Assembly (NCBI GenBank): GCA_016936695.1
Contig: JAFGXK010000264.1
Coordinates: forward strand, 1 to 8,102
Direction: 5' to 3'
Length of the DNA: 8,102 nucleotides
DNA from: Bacteroidales bacterium
Lineage (GTDB): Bacteria; Bacteroidota; Bacteroidia; Bacteroidales; VadinHA17
Positions 7,201 through 8,102 of this stretch are shown piece by piece. The notes beneath the pieces were generated by a model that made no database searches, had not been told where the DNA came from, and saw only the letters and a program-made list of their open reading frames with translations. Both the position numbers and the translations under genes were made by a program. Position 1 is the stretch's first letter; each line of letters begins with the position of its first letter.

Positions 7201-7598
7201 TTCAAAATGCAACCTATGAGCAGAAAGACCCTCTTCTGATTTACAAATTCGAGTCGTTTGAACTCTTCAAGACCGTTATTGCAAAAACAAACAAAGATGT
7301 CGTCAGTACACTGATGAAGGGTTCTATACCCACTCAGGATCCTAATCAGGTAAAAGAGGCACAGCGCAGGCGGCAGGTTGATATGAGTAAATACAGGGCT
7401 TCCAAAAGCGATTTCTCTCAATACAGCAGTACGGGAGGCGGGGGAGCTCCGCAGGAAAAGAATCAGAAAGCAGACCCTGTAAGGGTTGAAAAGAAAGTGG
7501 GAAGAAATGATCCCTGTCCGTGCGGCAGCGGAAAGAAGTACAAGAACTGCCATGGCAAACAGCAATCTGCTACGGCAGGTCAGGTACCTCCCCGGTGA
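4266..7598 (+). CDS. secA: Preprotein translocase ATPase SecA
   Basis: SecA is the ATPase motor that pushes unfolded preproteins through the SecYEG channel; it acts in the cytosol and at the inner membrane. Visible motifs are Walker A ATGEGKT (193-199, Lys198), Walker B D300-E301 in DEVDSVLIDDARTP, TNMAGRGTD (685-693), and the arginine-finger motif GRSGRQGD (725-732, R726 and R729). The carboxyl end carries a zinc site with C1084, C1086, C1095 and H1096, after a basic, Gly-rich linker. At 1110 residues it is about 200 longer than the E. coli protein. Extra sequence lies before Walker A (an acidic coiled coil at about 55-105 and a segment at about 125-175) and in the preprotein-binding region (about 338-410). 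This pattern is typical of Bacteroidota. The start ATG is 37 bases after the -7 element. Its TGA abuts the stop of convergent dapA. Confidence 0.97.
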   Translation: MDFINKMLGLFLGNKYERDIKEITPYVKEVIQEYEKLKDISNDQLRELTFSLKKELLEALESEENEIKALRHKAEEEEDVDQKEEYYNQIDKLEKLIEEKIEKTLDSLLPRGFAIMRETARRFKENDSLEVTALQYDRDLAATRESIVIKGDKAVWSNLWIAGGNEIVWDMVHYDVQLIGGVALHKGKISEMATGEGKTLVATLPVFLNALAGRGVHIVTVNDYLSKRDSEWMGPMYEFHGLTVDCIDKHQPNSAARRKAYNADITFGTNNEFGFDYLRDNMAINPEDLVQRKHHYAIVDEVDSVLIDDARTPLIISGPTAKSDTQQFDELKPKVDKLVSAQRRLVTQILADSKKLIGEGNNEEGGKLLLRAYKGLPKNNALIKYLSEEGNRTLLQKTENFYMQNNSKEMPKVTDELFFIIDEKANSIELTEKGLDLISDSFQDASFFVLPDVGSKIADLEKAGLDEREKLRKKDELLQDYSVKSERVHTMTQLLKAWTLFDKDVEYVVIDNKVKIVDEQTGRILEGRRYSDGLHQAIEAKENVKVEEATQTYATITLQNYFRMYHKLAGMTGTAETEAGEFWNIYKLDVVVIPTNKQIVRNDREDLVYKTKREKYNAVIDEILQLNKIGRPVLVGTTSVEISELLSRMLKMKGLKHNVLNAKLHQREAEIVAEAGKSGTITIATNMAGRGTDIKLTAEVRAAGGLAIIGTERHESRRVDRQLRGRSGRQGDPGSSQFFVSLEDELMRLFGSERIAGIMDKLGLKDGEEIQHPMITKSIERAQKKVEENNFGIRKRLLEYDDVMNSQREVIYKKRKHALLGERLSVDVANMMFDVTENLVETYHTDGDFENFEFDLIRSFSMDSPVSKQDFQKDSAQQITDKVYEKVLDTYKRKIEAISNQAYPVLKDVYERMSHVYENVVVPISDGVRVFQVVTNLKATAESEGRELAKAYEKTVVLATIDEIWKEHLREMDELKQSVQNATYEQKDPLLIYKFESFELFKTVIAKTNKDVVSTLMKGSIPTQDPNQVKEAQRRRQVDMSKYRASKSDFSQYSSTGGGGAPQEKNQKADPVRVEKKVGRNDPCPCGSGKKYKNCHGKQQSATAGQVPPR

Positions 7599-8102
7599 TC
7601 AGGCTTTGGTAACTTCCTCAATGGTCTTCTGAATCCTTGTCATGGTCGTTCTGCTGACCGGGACAAGCGGAAGCCTGAGGTAGTTGCTGCAAATATTCAG
7701 AACGCTGAGCATGGCTTTCACACCTGCCGGATTCCCTTCAGTAAAAAGCAGGTCTATCATATCGAGATACCGAAACTGAATCTCTCTCGCCGATTTAAGG
7801 TTGTTTCTCAATGTGTGGCTGACGAGTTCCGAACATGCAGCAGGAAACGCATTGGCCAGAACGGAAATGACACCCGAACCTCCGGCAGCAATAACAGGAA
7901 TTGTGAACATGTCATCACCGGATATCACGTCGAAATTTTCAGGCTTGCTCTTTATTATTTTCATTATTTGGCTTATATCGCCGCTGGCTTCCTTTACTCC
8001 TGTGATGTTCTCACAATTGTGAGCCAGCTCAAGACAGGTGTCTGCAGTAATATTGCACCCGGTCCGACCGGGCACATTGTATATTATTACCGGAACCGGA
8101 CA
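7599..8102 (-). CDS. dapA: 4-hydroxy-tetrahydrodipicolinate synthase, C-terminal part
   Basis: DapA condenses pyruvate with L-aspartate 4-semialdehyde, the first committed step toward diaminopimelate and lysine. The gene reads leftward and its 5' end is outside the window; 167 codons plus TGA are visible, rather over half of the usual length near 295. The fragment opens with PVIIYNVPGRTG, holding the catalytic Tyr (fragment residue 8) and substrate-binding Arg (13). The Schiff-base Lys follows in GVKEASGD (residue 37). EGNPAGVKAML and LRLPLVPVSR near the end are typical of Bacteroidota DapA, while E. coli has a different helix there. Related aldolases (N-acetylneuraminate lyase, KDG aldolase) share the barrel and the Lys, but the whole pattern favours DapA. 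It converges on secA with no bases between the two stop codons. Confidence 0.95.
   Translation of the reverse strand, partial: CPVPVIIYNVPGRTGCNITADTCLELAHNCENITGVKEASGDISQIMKIIKSKPENFDVISGDDMFTIPVIAAGGSGVISVLANAFPAACSELVSHTLRNNLKSAREIQFRYLDMIDLLFTEGNPAGVKAMLSVLNICSNYLRLPLVPVSRTTMTRIQKTIEEVTKA

Noticed and set aside
7005..7565. A 186-codon minus-strand open frame inside secA
   Set aside because: It lies entirely opposite conserved SecA coding sequence, including the zinc-binding tail, and resembles no family. It is a shadow of the secA codon pattern.

Overview
The window looks like an ordinary chromosomal segment of a Bacteroidota bacterium, most likely Bacteroidales. Three things point there. 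The protein sequences have the form typical of that phylum (bS6, the DnaX amino terminus, the long SecA with extra insertions, DapA with an EGNPAGVKAML segment). Promoter-like sites match the Bacteroidota -7 consensus TAnnTTTG. Start codons are preceded by A-rich sequence more often than by a clear Shine-Dalgarno site. I see no insertion sequence, phage, CRISPR, tRNA or rRNA.

Layout: a partial rpsF (ribosomal protein bS6) reads leftward off the window from 299. A divergent intergenic region (300-526) carries a -7-like element for each direction. Rightward come dnaX (527-2275), a small soluble histidine kinase (2299-3045), a single-domain receiver protein (3125-3499) and a bacterial ferritin (3544-4035). 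A 13-bp perfect inverted repeat at 4100-4142 probably terminates this group. A well-formed Bacteroidota promoter (4199-4229) then drives secA (4266-7598). Its stop codon directly abuts that of dapA, which is convergent and partial at the right edge (7599-8102).

Functionally these are mostly housekeeping genes: translation (rpsF), replication clamp loading (dnaX), protein export (secA) and lysine/diaminopimelate synthesis (dapA). The kinase, receiver and ferritin form a small accessory block between dnaX and secA. The kinase has no sensor domain and the receiver no output domain, so together they resemble a split hybrid kinase that has lost its sensor.

The most interesting signal is a run of ten A followed by G inside dnaX (1638-1648). 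It falls exactly at the junction between the clamp-loader core and the tau-specific tail. It contains the slippery heptamer A AAA AAG in the correct phase, and both shifted frames reach a stop within a few codons. This is the architecture used by Escherichia coli (ribosomal frameshift) and Thermus thermophilus (transcriptional slippage) to make the short gamma form of DnaX. I infer that this gene makes both tau-like and gamma-like products. No wholly new multi-gene system is evident.
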